A stretch of DNA of 64,000 nt, taken from positions 973,645-1,037,644 of the forward strand of contig NW_003314296.1 in assembly GCF_000143415.4 (NCBI RefSeq), in the 5' to 3' direction. The notes beneath the pieces are model-generated. The model worked only from the letters and a program-made list of their open reading frames with translations, was not told the origin of the DNA and made no database searches. The DNA is from Selaginella moellendorffii. Taxonomy: Eukaryota > Streptophyta > Lycopodiopsida > Selaginellales > Selaginellaceae. This document shows, in pieces, positions 33,897-45,249 of this stretch. The stretch's first letter is position 1; each line of letters begins with the position of its first letter. The position numbers and the translations under genes are program-made.

Positions 33897-35360
33897 TTAT
33901 AGTCGCTTAGAGGGAACTTTAGCGACCAGCTCTGGAAGCGCCTCGAAGAGATCCATAGCAAGACCGTAATCCGCGACCTGACGAGAAAGAAAAACTCGAA
34001 ACTTGGAAAACCAAGTCAGGGAAAGAACCTGAAAGATTGGAGCGTCTCGATCTTTGTTGATAGCAACGATAACTTTGGAGTCTTTGATTCCAGCGAGATG
34101 CTGTATAGCTCCTGAAATTCCTACGGCAATATAAAGCTCTGGCGCCACAATCTTTCCAGTCTGTCCAATCTACAAGACATTCTCAGGCATTAAAAACTGA
34201 GAGCAAGAATTCTTCGAGTCGATCACACCTGCATGTCGTTCGGAACAAATCCAGCATCAACTGCGGCTCTCGATGCTCCCACTGCATATACATTACGAAT
34301 GAAAACAGGACGAAACAAATATAAAAACTTTACCAGCGGCTCCAAGCTTGTCAGCAAGTTTCTCTAGCAACTCAAAGTTCTCTGCGCTTTTGAGTCCCCG
34401 GCCCCCAGAGATCACGATTTTTGCGGCACCCAGCTCTGGCCGCTCCGTTTGCTGCGAAGACAAACCAATCCACTTCGACTTTCCAATCGCTCCTGTGGAA
34501 CTCATCACGTAAATTTCCTCTCTATTCTTCAGTTCTTAAAAGTTTCTTGAAAGCTTACCCGAAGAAAGAGACGAAGCATCGAAGTCGACGATGGAAGGAT
34601 GGCCAACTCCGGTTAATGCGAGCCCGGGAACTGCTGGAAAGGATGTTGCTCTAATGCTTACAATGCATGGACCGGAGCCTTTAAACCTCACAGTAGCCAT
34701 AGCATTTCCTGCATAGATTGGTCTTGTGAAGGAAGAAAAAGAAAGAACACAAAGAAAAAATCATCAAGCTCTAGCTTAAATCAACGAGAGAATACCTGAT
34801 GTACGTGTGTTGATCGATCGTTCGAGTCACGTCTGTGATTGGAGAGACTCCCAACAGCGCTGCCGCTCGGGGCAACACATCCTTTCCAAACGACGAAGAC
34901 GCAGCGAATATGTGAGAGTAATTTCCCTTCTTCTGGGCTTGGACAAGAAGCTCCGCCCATGGCTCCGCCAATGGCTGCCCCAGCAGCGGCGATCGAGCTA
35001 CCAGAACCTGCTCTATAACTCGATCGAATCGACCAAAACAAACGAATTTTTGCTAGAACCTGAGAGACTGCCGGATGAGCCGAGCTCGCGTGCTGGATTG
35101 CCGCGTCGAGCTCCGCTCCCCCCGATCCAGCTACGAGCAACGTCACGGGCGAAGAATCGCCTAATGCGGCCGCAGCGGCAGCGACGGCGCTGATCGATCC
35201 GTTCTTCACCGATCCTCCTCCGTGCTCCGCGATTACGAGCGCGCTACTCGCCTGCGATGGATCAATCACACAAACCCTAGAAAATCCTTCCAGCGCTTAC
35301 GAAATTCCTGGCGAGCTTAGAAAGAGGGCGCCATTTCCATTTCCATGACGATGACGCCAT
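33897..35360 (-). CDS. ETFA: Electron transfer flavoprotein alpha subunit
   Basis: The first exon (35360-35301) encodes a basic presequence, [20 protein letters not shown], typical for mitochondria. Exon 2 (35251-35060) begins [19 protein letters not shown]. Later exons carry [52 protein letters not shown] (FAD-binding region), [18 protein letters not shown] and [17 protein letters not shown] with [19 protein letters not shown]. The final exon is [17 protein letters not shown]. These are the conserved FAD-binding blocks of ETF-alpha, which with ETF-beta passes electrons from matrix dehydrogenases to ETF:ubiquinone oxidoreductase. The gene starts 76 bp beyond the UBC12 stop on the same strand. 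Confidence 0.95.
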
Positions 35361-35436
35361 AGCAAAAACACGAGTAATAGGTCCGGGGTTCGAATCAAAG
35401 AGGGTATGTTACAACCTAGACCGTCGGATCATTAGA

Positions 35437-36230
35437 TTAGATGCATCTCGTGAAGTGCTGGCCGTTGATGTAGCCCCCAGCCATGGATCTCTTTACGTTG
35501 GCCTGGAATTGTCTGGGGTGATCTCGCAACACCTCGGCCGCTTCGTGATTTAGAGGATCGTCGGGATTGGGATCCTATAGCAACGAGCAAAGGATCAAAA
35601 CTTTTGCTAGAGATTTGGAAGTAGATCGCTTACTAGGAACAAGTATTGGAGGCCGTAGACAATGGAGTTTATGCTCAGCACGGGTTTCCAATCTTCTCTC
35701 AAGATGTTGAGGCAAACGTTTCCTTCCAAATCTATGTTCGGGTGATAAACCTGCGAGACAAGCTAGTGAAACAATGAAAGGAAAAGAGCAAACTTACCTT
35801 TGTTTTGCATTTCACTTTGGGTGCCTCGTGTGGATATAAAGGAGAGATCTGGAAAGAGAAAACAAATGTTCCATCTCTGGAAGAACCAAAACGCATTACT
35901 TAGCTAGAAAAAAATCGAAACTTTCGCTGGGAACTGAGAGAACTCTTGCTTACTGGTAGTAGCCTTCATCGGGACAGATCGTGATCTCGAAATTCAGTAA
36001 GTTGTCCTTTCCCATAGGAAATGTGATCGAAGTGGTCTTGGCCAGATTAAGCTCCGTGATATCTGAAGAACAAAGAAAGGAAGAAGCTCTCAGTCGATTG
36101 GTGGATCGAGTGGATTACCTTTCTGGACGCGCAGCTCTCCAGGGCTCTGCTTCTTGATCGGCGCTCTCCCATTCGCATTGTTCTGCGCAGCCTCCTGCTG
36201 CTTCTTCTTCACCGAGAAGAGATTGATCAT
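35437..36230 (-). CDS. NEDD8/RUB-conjugating enzyme E2 (UBC12/RCE1 type)
   Basis: Five exons read leftward from the ATG at 36230 give about 184 residues. The N-terminal extension [12 protein letters not shown] resembles the UBC12 tail that docks on the NEDD8 E1. The UBC fold follows: [47 protein letters not shown], then [19 protein letters not shown], whose Cys is the thioester-forming residue, and [18 protein letters not shown]12/RCE1 transfers NEDD8 (RUB1) to cullins, activating SCF-type ligases. The N-terminal extension and the [16 protein letters not shown] block separate it from ordinary ubiquitin E2s. All introns are short and canonical as far as checked. Confidence 0.93.
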
Positions 36231-36963
36231 GTTCCTGTAGCACCGACGCGCGAGAGAGAGATCGATCAAAACCGAAAATGCAGCTCATCGATCGCACATA
36301 CCTAGCTCGGATCGCGCACGCGGCGGAGCTCCAGCCCCCCAAAACACCGCCCTCGCCCCTGCCCTAGAGCTGGTTCTCCTTTTTAGGGCTTTGCCAGAAA
36401 GAATCGTAGATCATCACGCAAAGCAAAATAAAAAATTTCCGGCCAATGATGACGTGTCACCAATCGAATGATGACGTTCTATCGTTGCACGAGAAAGTTT
36501 CAGAGATGGGTGGATCCTGGAAGATATAGGTAGGAACCACGTTGAGACCAATAGTCAACGCTTTAGTTAGAACCCTAATTTTCGAGATTCGCGGAAGCTC
36601 GAGCTTAAAAGTCAGCACACAAAGACCAACCCCATACACAAGCATAATGTGTGTGGTTTTCTCATAGCTCACGAGTTTAATAAAGCTTTCACGTAAGAAA
36701 CTACGTATGAGCACGACACGACTGTATAGTATTGTCCACGCGTCAGCTTTGTGGCACGCCAACTGTGAGGGTGTCTAGCGCGACACGTAACTTTATGTTG
36801 GAAAAGCACACCCAGGGACGAACGAAGTATATAAAAGCGTTCAATGCCCCAAATGTGTAGATAGGAGATCTCTTTCCTTGTCCTCTATTCTTCCTCATTT
36901 TTCACTGAGAAAAAGGAAGTTTTTTCTTTCGTTCTATCGAGTGATCGATTTGGGCGACGAGCT
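36231..36963. promoter_or_regulatory. Divergent intergenic region, UBC12 to EF-hand gene
   Basis: This stretch separates the two ATGs. A clear TATA box (TATATAAAA, 36828-36836) lies about 130 bp before the EF-hand start. ACGT-core elements occur near 36451 (GACGTGTCACC) and 36783 (GACACGTAAC), with a related CCACGCGTCA near 36738. Such G-box or ABRE-like sites often mediate stress or ABA responses in plants; that role here is inference. Confidence 0.5.
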
Positions 36964-38409
36964 ATGGCGACGCAGCAGCAGCAGCAGCGGGAGGACGAGA
37001 TTGTTGGAATGGGCAACGATGGAGTTGTGGATGGATCGAGCATCAAGGCGCTGGTGGAAGACAAGACCGCATTTGCGAGGTTCGTGGACGGGAAGTTTAG
37101 TGCGCTGGATGCGAGCCACACGGGGGATCTCACGCCCCAGGAGCTCAAGCCCGCGGTTCTTGGGATCGGTGGAGCGCTTGGCCTCCCTCCACAGGGATCT
37201 TCTCCCGATACTGATCCCATCTACGATCAGGTTGGTTCTCCTAGCTAGAAAAGTTGGATGACATGGTGTTCCTGATCAAGAAAAACATTCTTGTAGGTGA
37301 TGAAATCCTTCCTGGATGGACGAGCTAAGAAAGTTTCCAAGGAGAAGTTTGCGGTGGTTCTTCGTGAGATACTCCTGGGACTAGCGGATGGTCTGGAGCG
37401 AGAGCCGATCAACGTCATGTCCCTGGATGGATCGAAGCTCCGGGAGTATGCCCGTCACCCCGACGCCGAGATCAGCGCTGTGAATGCTTTCGTGGAGAAT
37501 GATCTTGAGAGCACTGGTAAAGTTAAAGCGTCGGTTCTCAGGGACGCTTTGAAACGGCTCTCGGTCGACCATGGAGCTCCACCGTACGCCGAGGTACATT
37601 CTTCCAAAAGTTTTTTCCTCCAGCCTCTGGATATTTGATCTTATTGAGTTGTCAATAGTGTTCTTCTTTGGGGTTGTGTGAGCTTCCTCGGAGTGTTTAA
37701 ACTCTTTTTCTTCCAGGCGAGTTTGCCCGTGGTGGATGCTGCTCTCTCGAGATCGGGAGTTAACGAGGACGCCCTGATCGATCAAAACGAGTATGTGGAG
37801 CTCTTCAAGAAAGTTTTGCTGGAGATGTCGACGATCATGTCCGAGAAGCCTCTCACTGTGGCTCACGTACGAAAGAAATTCGACGGCCAAAGTGTCAAAG
37901 CCTTCCTGAGCGACAAGAAAGCATCCAAGAAGGTAAAAGCACAAAATTCCCTCCATGTTACATCTGATAGGTTCTCGCTTCGCGCAACAGGTAATCTCCG
38001 AGGCCTGGAAAACGCTGCCAAAAGAAAAGAACGGCTCCATAAAAAAGGATGACTTCATCTTTGGCTTGGACTTCGTCTCACCTCGAGCTGGTTTGCCACC
38101 GCTTGGAGCAATCGAAGAGGTGAATATACTTCTTGTGGGAGAAAAGAGTTCCAACTCTGGAACAACTAAAAACCTTCTTCTTTGTAGATGGATTCCGAGA
38201 TCATTGGAGCACTCAAAATGATGGACAATGGTGGAGCGGCCTCGCATAAAAACCACCATGAAAATTTGATAGACAGGGAAATGTTCGAGCAGTACCTGAG
38301 GCAAGTTCTCGGGAGTATGATGTTGCAACTGGAAGGGAAACCGATTGTGATCCAGAGCAGCGCCATCGTCAGCGAGGCCCAGGCAGGAAACCCCGCCGCC
38401 ATTTTCTAG
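36964..38409 (+). CDS. EF-hand calcium-binding protein (plant-specific type)
   Basis: Five exons (36964-37230, 37297-37593, 37717-37932, 37991-38119, 38188-38409) give 376 residues. The first EF-hand is canonical: FVDGKFSALDASHTGDLTPQEL, a 12-residue loop with D at 1, S at 3, T at 5 and E at 12. Further EF-like helices (AFVENDLESTGKVKASVLRD, LPKEKNGSIKKDDFIFGLDF) look degenerate. There is no signal peptide or membrane segment. Plants have a family of long soluble proteins of this layout with unassigned function, so calcium binding is the only supported property. A TATA box at 36828 suits a regulated promoter. The frame stays open across all four introns. Confidence 0.88.
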
Positions 38410-39367
38410 ATCACAATCTTTTTGACTTGTACAGTACACTACTTAAGAATACATTACACTAAAGAATAACACTACCTGTGATCGAAATCCAAGCTCATCG
38501 CCAATGCTGCGGGCGAGATAGCTAGATTGTTACTGTGCTAGCGGTAGCGCAGCTTCCATCACCCAAGTAGTAAGATTGCAAAGCATTGTCACGGTGGAGC
38601 TTGATAATCCTCCCAAATGTCAATCAAAGACATGCTCAGAACTACTTATAAATCCATCTAAATGAAAATGAGGAAGAAGCAATTGTGCAAAACAGTCTCA
38701 CCTGAGATTCAGCCTGAAGTATTACAATGACAAGGAGTCAAGGTCATCAACAGTTCATGACTATAGTAAATATGTCATGGCACCCAGCTGAGATCCAAAT
38801 TAACCTCTGGCCCTGAGTTCTAGCTAAACCTCAATCACAGAGCATTGTGAGTTTTTTTCTATTGATGAAATGCCATCAAACTTTCCATCAAATGGCATGC
38901 AACTTGTTTGACTTGTAATAACAATAATTTGCTACCCCTTGCATGTAGGAATGCTTGATTTTTTTAATAATAGTGTTATTCTTACTTATTAATAAGCATG
39001 TTTGTAATTTATAAACACAAGATTAATCTTATTGCATATCAATCAGTAGATAATAAAATAAAAAAGAATATACTAGAAAGAGTTAAGAAATTTTATAAAT
39101 TATAAATACAAGATTAATCTAAATGAATAATAACCATTAGATAGTAGAATATCCTAAAATATCTAAGCATATTTTAGGTATATTCACTACCATCCCAATC
39201 CCTATATAGGTTTGTTTAAGCAAATAAAAAATCACCCAAAGTTTGATTTTGCATTAAGCAGCTCTTTGAAAAAGTGATATTCTTTTTTTTTTTATTAATG
39301 TTGGTTGTTCTCATTATTAATAAATATTATAAACTTAAGATTTTAATAAGTATATTTATTTTCTAAG
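38410..39367. other. AT-rich flank with an inverted-repeat partner
   Basis: No gene is seen. From about 38990 to 39190 the sequence (GATTAATCTAAATGAATAA, then AGTAGAATATCCTAAAATAT, then TTAGGTATATTCACTACCA) is repeated in inverted orientation at about 54640-54840, on the other side of the retrotransposon nest. It resembles an LTR fragment. Confidence 0.6.
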
Positions 39368-40854
39368 TGTAAAGTTTGTAAATACATGTGTATATGCATA
39401 TATTACCCTAGCTAGGTAATACACTAATTATAATACTATAGTATATTGATTGTCCATTTGGGAAGTCCATCTATTATTGTATATAAGCAAGGGTCTAAAC
39501 CTTAATTAATATATATATTTCCATATCCTGAGCACTTACATTGGTGGAGATGAAGGGCATTGCAATTTGTCGTTAAAGGGCAAAACTTTTTGACAATACT
39601 TTGCTTTAGTATTCAGGATTGTGCTTTTTATTCATATTTCTTCTTTGAAATTTAAATTTATATTAACTTTTTGCAAGATTTAGAACTCTAGCCATCACTA
39701 TGTTTAGATTTATTTTTTCTTCTGATCTTCTTGCATTCTCTTCTCCTACCATGCAACGCTGTCATTGATCAAGGAGTATATCACTTGAAGTTATTAATGC
39801 TACTTCATTGGATCGAACTTTTGGTATTGTGAGGTGTGATTATGTTAATATTGCTCCAATTTGTAAGCGACTAAATTTTCCATTCTACTTTAGTCACTTA
39901 ACCACACCTTCAACCACTTGGAGGAGTTTCACTTACAACCTCCATAAATCATATTTTGGATTTAGGGACTTGTTAACCCCCCAAAAATGGCATCCATGCC
40001 ATTCAACCATTGCACTTGGTCCAAGTGCTCCATGTGTCCGATCCCATGACCAACACCCCAAGGTACCACCGATATATCAGCCCGTTACGCTAAGGCCATG
40101 CTCATTCACCTTGGTCACATTGGTGGTCTGACACCACCTACATTACAGTCCCATCTCTCAAAGACTAAGTCATCTGTGCATGAGTGATCATCCCAGATCC
40201 ACTCTTTAGCATCCTTAGGATGCCCACAGATATGGGGAATAGCCTTCCCCAACATCCCCTTTCTAGTCCCCACTAAGTCCCTTTTCTGCCCATGGCCGTG
40301 TTCGCCAACACTGCCACTGGATCAAGGCCCACAAGCCCGACCACTAAGTCCCACGGTCCTCTGGGACTTCCTCCTCACATGACTACATCCTTGGTCTCTA
40401 CACTATATGATGGCTCCTCTTCCTTTTCACAGTCTAGGACCTTGGGGCAACATTTTGGAACACCGTGGTCTTACGCAGACCTCCTGGGTACTCTCCCCAC
40501 CTTCTACCTTTGGGTGCTTTAGCCATGGGCTTGGAGCGAGGTTCCGTTGAGCCACACCAGGTATCCAAATAGGTAGTGCCACCCACACTTGGATTGGGAG
40601 CATCGGCCAATCGATCTCCCAAGGGAACTAAAGTTGGCTCTTGAACACTTCACCAAACTACCCCGCTTCTCGGTCCGTATTCACTCTAGTCTTGGACTTC
40701 CCAGTGGGCAGCTCATCACCCAACACTGGGTATAGCCTTCCTGGGCCAAACTAGCCTTTCCTGGCCAAACTGGCTCCATTGTAGTCCTCCCCCTTACTAT
40801 ACTTTTGGAGTTCACCAAACCCCCCAGGGTCTAGGAGATGAACGCTTTGGGCTT

Positions 40855-41310
40855 TCACCCTCTCAGACTCGAACTCGAACTCGGACTCAGACTCAAACTC
40901 GGACTCAGACTCGGGCTCGGACTTGGACTCGGCCTCGGCCTCGGCCTCGGTCTCGGTCTCGGCCTCGGCCTCGGTCTCGGTCTCAGTCTCGGTCTCGGTC
41001 CCGGTCTCGGTCCCGGTCTCGGTCTCGGTTTCAGACTCCATCTCGGGTCCTTCTCGGACTCCATCTCGGATTCCATCTCGGGTCCATCTCGGACTCCATC
41101 TCGGACTCCGTCTCGGTTCATCTTGGACTCCATCTTGGATCCATCTCGGACTCCATCTCAAACTCTGTCTCGGTCCATCTCAGACTCCATCTCAAACTCT
41201 GTCTCGGTCCATCTTAGACTCCATCTCAGACTCCATCTCGGACTCTGTCTCGGTCCATCTCAGACTCCATCTCGGACTCCATCTCAGGTCCATCTCGGAC
41301 ACTTCCACGT
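40855..41310 (-). repeat. Tandem GAGTCCGAG-type repeat in the middle element LTR
   Basis: On the plus strand a run of CTCGGACTC/CTCGGTCTC and CATCTCGGACTC units; a second shorter run lies at about 52215-52435. The unit resembles that in the chromovirus LTRs but in the opposite orientation. The long open frames across it are artefacts of a repeat period divisible by three. Confidence 0.8.
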
Positions 41311-44085
41311 GTCATGTGTTGGTCCTTTTGGGTCCCTTTTTAGGGCCTCATTTATTGCTCACTTCGTGCTCATTCCTCGAGCACTTTGTTGGGAGTTCCA
41401 TTCCCGCTCTCGACCTTTCAAGTTAGAGCTTTTAATCCAAACGTGTTACGCTCATTTGGTTTTTGCTTTGGCCACTACCACGAGGCGCCCTTCCGGCTCC
41501 ACTTTGGGGCCTAGGGATTTTGTGTCTTACAACTCCACCACCCATAGACAAAGTTCGATATCCTCATTGAACGGTAAACCCTTTTTATAAAGTAACACCC
41601 GCATGTATTACCATTTCCATCCTTGGCACCCAGCCAAAGTTTGTCTATGGTTTGACATTGAGGGCTCATTATGCTTTGTCCATCCTTTAAGGAGTATAGT
41701 CTCTCCAACTTATTGACTTATTTGACCACTTGTGGTGATTCTCTCCGTTTATTGGTTTAATCCTCGCTAAACCTTTTAGAGACACCGTCTCTATCTTAAT
41801 CCACTACTCCTTCTCAAGTAGTTTTAGTTTCCATCGATATAACCTTTGCACTTTGGAACTTTTACTTTTGACTTCTCAAAGTCAATTTCTTAGGTGTCTC
41901 CGACATTTTGCATTGCACATATTATGCAACTCCACTTCCCCATCCTAAGAAGTTCTCTACTTCAAAGCACCATCATCCTCTCTTCTATTTCATGCCACCT
42001 TAGGCACTAAGTTCTAGTTATTATACTTTGTGCTAGGGCTGTCTATGGCCCTATCATTTGGCTACCTTACCGTTCCCTCCCTTGGAGTTTCCACTTTCAC
42101 CAAATCGGAGCAATTGGGAATCCATCTTTAAAAATACATTGTCTTTCCCATAATTCGTTAGCACCTAACACATTAGTGTTCTTGGCCTAATTTTGTCTTT
42201 TGGATTCTTTCCCATTATTCTCATGGCTCTTTTCTTAGCCACTAGTCTTTTGCTCCTATCCTTGATTGTTACACCTAGCAACATCGGATCGCTACCTCCA
42301 TTCTCGAGATATCCCTTCGGTTCTATAGTAAGGACTTTGTTTTGCTAAGTCCAGAGGGTGTTCACCCCTAGTAAGTTTCTTTAGCATTTTCTGCTGTGGG
42401 TTCTATCCCTAGCCCAACTTTGTGACCCCCCCCATGGGTCTCTTATAAAGATTACTTTCTTTGGACTCACTATGCTATCGCATTGCCACAGATCATTTCC
42501 ATTAGGTGTTCTTCCCACTTGGTCACTTTGACCAAGCCACACCATCATCAATAGTTCAATTCAACACTTTGAACTAGGAACCTTATCCGTTAACCTTACA
42601 AGGACCTTGTCCTTGTTTTAGCTATAAGATCACCTAGTGATCACATGTTAGCACCTTAATAAGTTTGCCAATAGGTACTAATTCTTTAAGACCTTTAAGT
42701 TGTTCACCATGACCCCGGGGGCATCCCCCATACTTGGTGGTGCACCCAAGCCAGCCCTTCCAGCTAAGGGTCTATAGCAACTAAGACTGGGTGTCCCCAT
42801 CTCATTCACCACGTCCTTGGTGCCACTCGCACCAAAGTGGTCAAGTTAGATATGCCAAGCCACACTAAGCAATCTAACCATGCATCACGACTCCGAGGCA
42901 TCCCTTGTTTGGCGGTGTGCCCAAGCCAGTCTCCTCACTGAGAGTCCATGACCACCGAAAAATGAGTGTCCTCATATTCCAAACCATCACCATGCCCTAG
43001 TGATTTGGGACTCGAACCCAAGCACTAGAGGGTCGAGACTCGAACCCAACCTCCGTATATGCATCTATGGATGGCATCGCACAGGATGCCTGGCGTGACT
43101 CCCTACGCTGGTGCACCAACATGTACTTAAAGTGTGTTATAGATCACAGCTTAGGAACCTAGTTCCTCTGCATTGCCAAGTCCTGTCACTTGACAAGTCT
43201 GTGATCATGTATGGACTCCTCCATGCTCCGCCCCATGGGCCACCCCTTTTGAAGTCAGCACTTTCAACTAAGGGATTTGTTCCCCTGACTCACCAATCTC
43301 ACTTAGCAAGTCATTTGGCCACTGTAACATGGTTCATTCATAAGCGTGAAAGTCTTTAACCATCAACTTTCGTTCAAAGCCCTCTCTTTGAACACTCGGG
43401 AACTACTTCCCCAACCTTGATAGCCTCGCCTCATAACCAGCTTCAAGACCACACTTCTGCTGCGCCACTTTGATTTCGCACGCTCTAAGAACCATTTACA
43501 CTTGGCTTTCTAGGTACTTATTTACCTAGAATTATCTTCGGGAACCTTCAAGGAACTCTATTCCTTAGCTTGCTAGGGTTTTTCCTTCGTAAGCTCCCTA
43601 CTCACCATATGGTTTAACATGGATAATTCTACATTTTAGACTCTTCATAACATCGCAATTGCTAGTAACAACATCCTTGAGCACCCTCTTGATTCTCCAT
43701 TCCCAACTTGCATAACCACTGTTGGTTATGCTCTTCGATTTCTATGGTTCAGTTCCATCCCAATATTTCTTGCCTTTTGGCCTCATATGTTTCCTTTGGT
43801 TATTCTCCTCCAGACTAGGAGGATAGCTTTACACCTTCAGCTAGTATTCATAAGGATGAACCTACCTAATAGCTTAGGGAGTGGTTCCTCAATTTGGGCA
43901 TGCTCACCTTATAATCCCACACACCGGGATTACTGTTGCTACTTATGGGCCTTTATATGCCCATCACCAGTCTTGCCAAAATCCCATTTTTAGCTTTGTC
44001 CAAATCGAGTAGACAGATTTCTTCTATCTCCAGAACCTTGGACATTTGGATAGCACCTCCTATCCATCATTCGCTAGGGACTCAG

Positions 44086-45234
44086 TGTAAGGAACCAACT
44101 CGCCGAGGTGTCGTAGGCTAAAGGAACCCCGAAAGAATGACCAAAGTGACAAAGAGTTCATCGGATGGGACCAAGTCGAAGATCGAGTCCAAGACCGACT
44201 CTAGGACCGAGTTCGAGATAGAGTCCGGAATCGAGTCCAAGACCGACTTGGGGACCGAGTTCGAGTCCGAGTTCGAGACCGAGTTCGAGACGGAGTCCGA
44301 GATCCGAAATCGGGTCCGAGACCGAGTCCGAGGTCGAGTCCGAGGTCGGGTCCAAGATCGGGTCCGAGATCGAGTCCGAGATCGAGTCCGAGACCGAATC
44401 CGAAGTTGGATCCGAAATCGGGTCCGAGATCGAGCCAGAGACTAAGTCCAAATACTAATACGGGTCAAGGGGTGAAAGCCCAAAGCGTGCGTCTCCCAGG
44501 GGGGGGGGGGCTGCAGGGGGTTCCCAAAGTACAGTAGGGATAGTGAGGTCCAAGAACTAGTTTAGAAGGGACTCTCCAGTGGGGCTCCTAAACTGACTTG
44601 AGGTTGGGACTGGGACCGAGGGGCCTTGGGTGGGAGTGAGCATGGACTTGGTTGGTGCCGGAGGGGCCATCCAAGGAAGTGCTCAAGAGCAGCTCCCACT
44701 CCCGAAAGGGAAATTGATTGCGGTGCTCCCGGCTCGTGTGGAGTGGTGCCCCACTTGAGTACCATGTGGCTCATTGGTCCTCACCCTTCCTAGGGGCTTG
44801 GGCCTTCCTTCGGGATGGAAGTGGGGGGCGAGAGGTACCCATACTGGGCCGATAGGCCACAGTGTTTCTCCCCGGCGTCCCGAAGCAAGTGTTGCACTCA
44901 AGACTTGGGATTTAGAGGGTCCCATGATCAAGTCTTGTGGTACCAAAGGATGTTAGGAACCTGGAAGCTTGGTGTGCTTGGCTGCTTGTGCTTGCGGGGA
45001 GTGTAGCCGAACCTTAAGTCCAGTCTAACCCGGGGAGGGGGATTGGGAGTGATTTGGGAATCCGTGGATGGATGGCTAACACTCCATTGCTCGTGCAGTG
45101 TGTAGCTGAGACCAAGTAGGAGCTGGTACCATAGGCGAGAACCTTGGCAAGGGAACTTAGCAAAAGCCAAGGTGGTGTTGGACGGATAGACGAGGTAAGC
45201 TGGCAAATTGGAAAGGAAAAATTTGTGGCTTACA
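44086..45234 (+). repeat. 5' LTR of the chromovirus
   Basis: 1149 bp, TGTAAGGAACC to GTGGCTTACA. It contains a run of degenerate 12-mer GAGTCCGAGATC/GAGTTCGAGACC units at about 44175-44450 that is open on both strands, and a G-tract near 44501. It is slightly longer than the 3' LTR because it has extra 12-mer units. Confidence 0.93.
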
Positions 45235-45237
45235 ATT

Positions 45238-45249
45238 TGGTATCGGAGC
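45238..45249 (+). other. Primer-binding site
   Basis: TGGTATCGGAGC starts three bases after the 5' LTR. It differs by one base from the plant TGGTATCAGAGC site complementary to the 3' end of initiator tRNA-Met. Confidence 0.8.

Noticed and set aside
37381-38439. A 352-codon minus-strand frame
   Set aside because: It is the complement of exons 2-5 of the EF-hand gene and crosses its introns. No recognisable domain, whereas the plus strand has conserved EF-hand content and clean splice sites.
40838-41590. A 250-codon plus-strand frame rich in Leu, Gly and Ser-Arg-Thr-Pro
   Set aside because: It lies in the LTR of the middle element and is produced by a hexa/dodecamer repeat whose period is a multiple of three, so several frames on both strands stay open. 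No domain is recognisable.
44137-44451. Overlapping frames on both strands rich in Ser-Glu/Arg-Asp or Ser-Asp
   Set aside because: Same cause: the 12-mer array in the chromovirus LTR (and its twin at 50501-50810).
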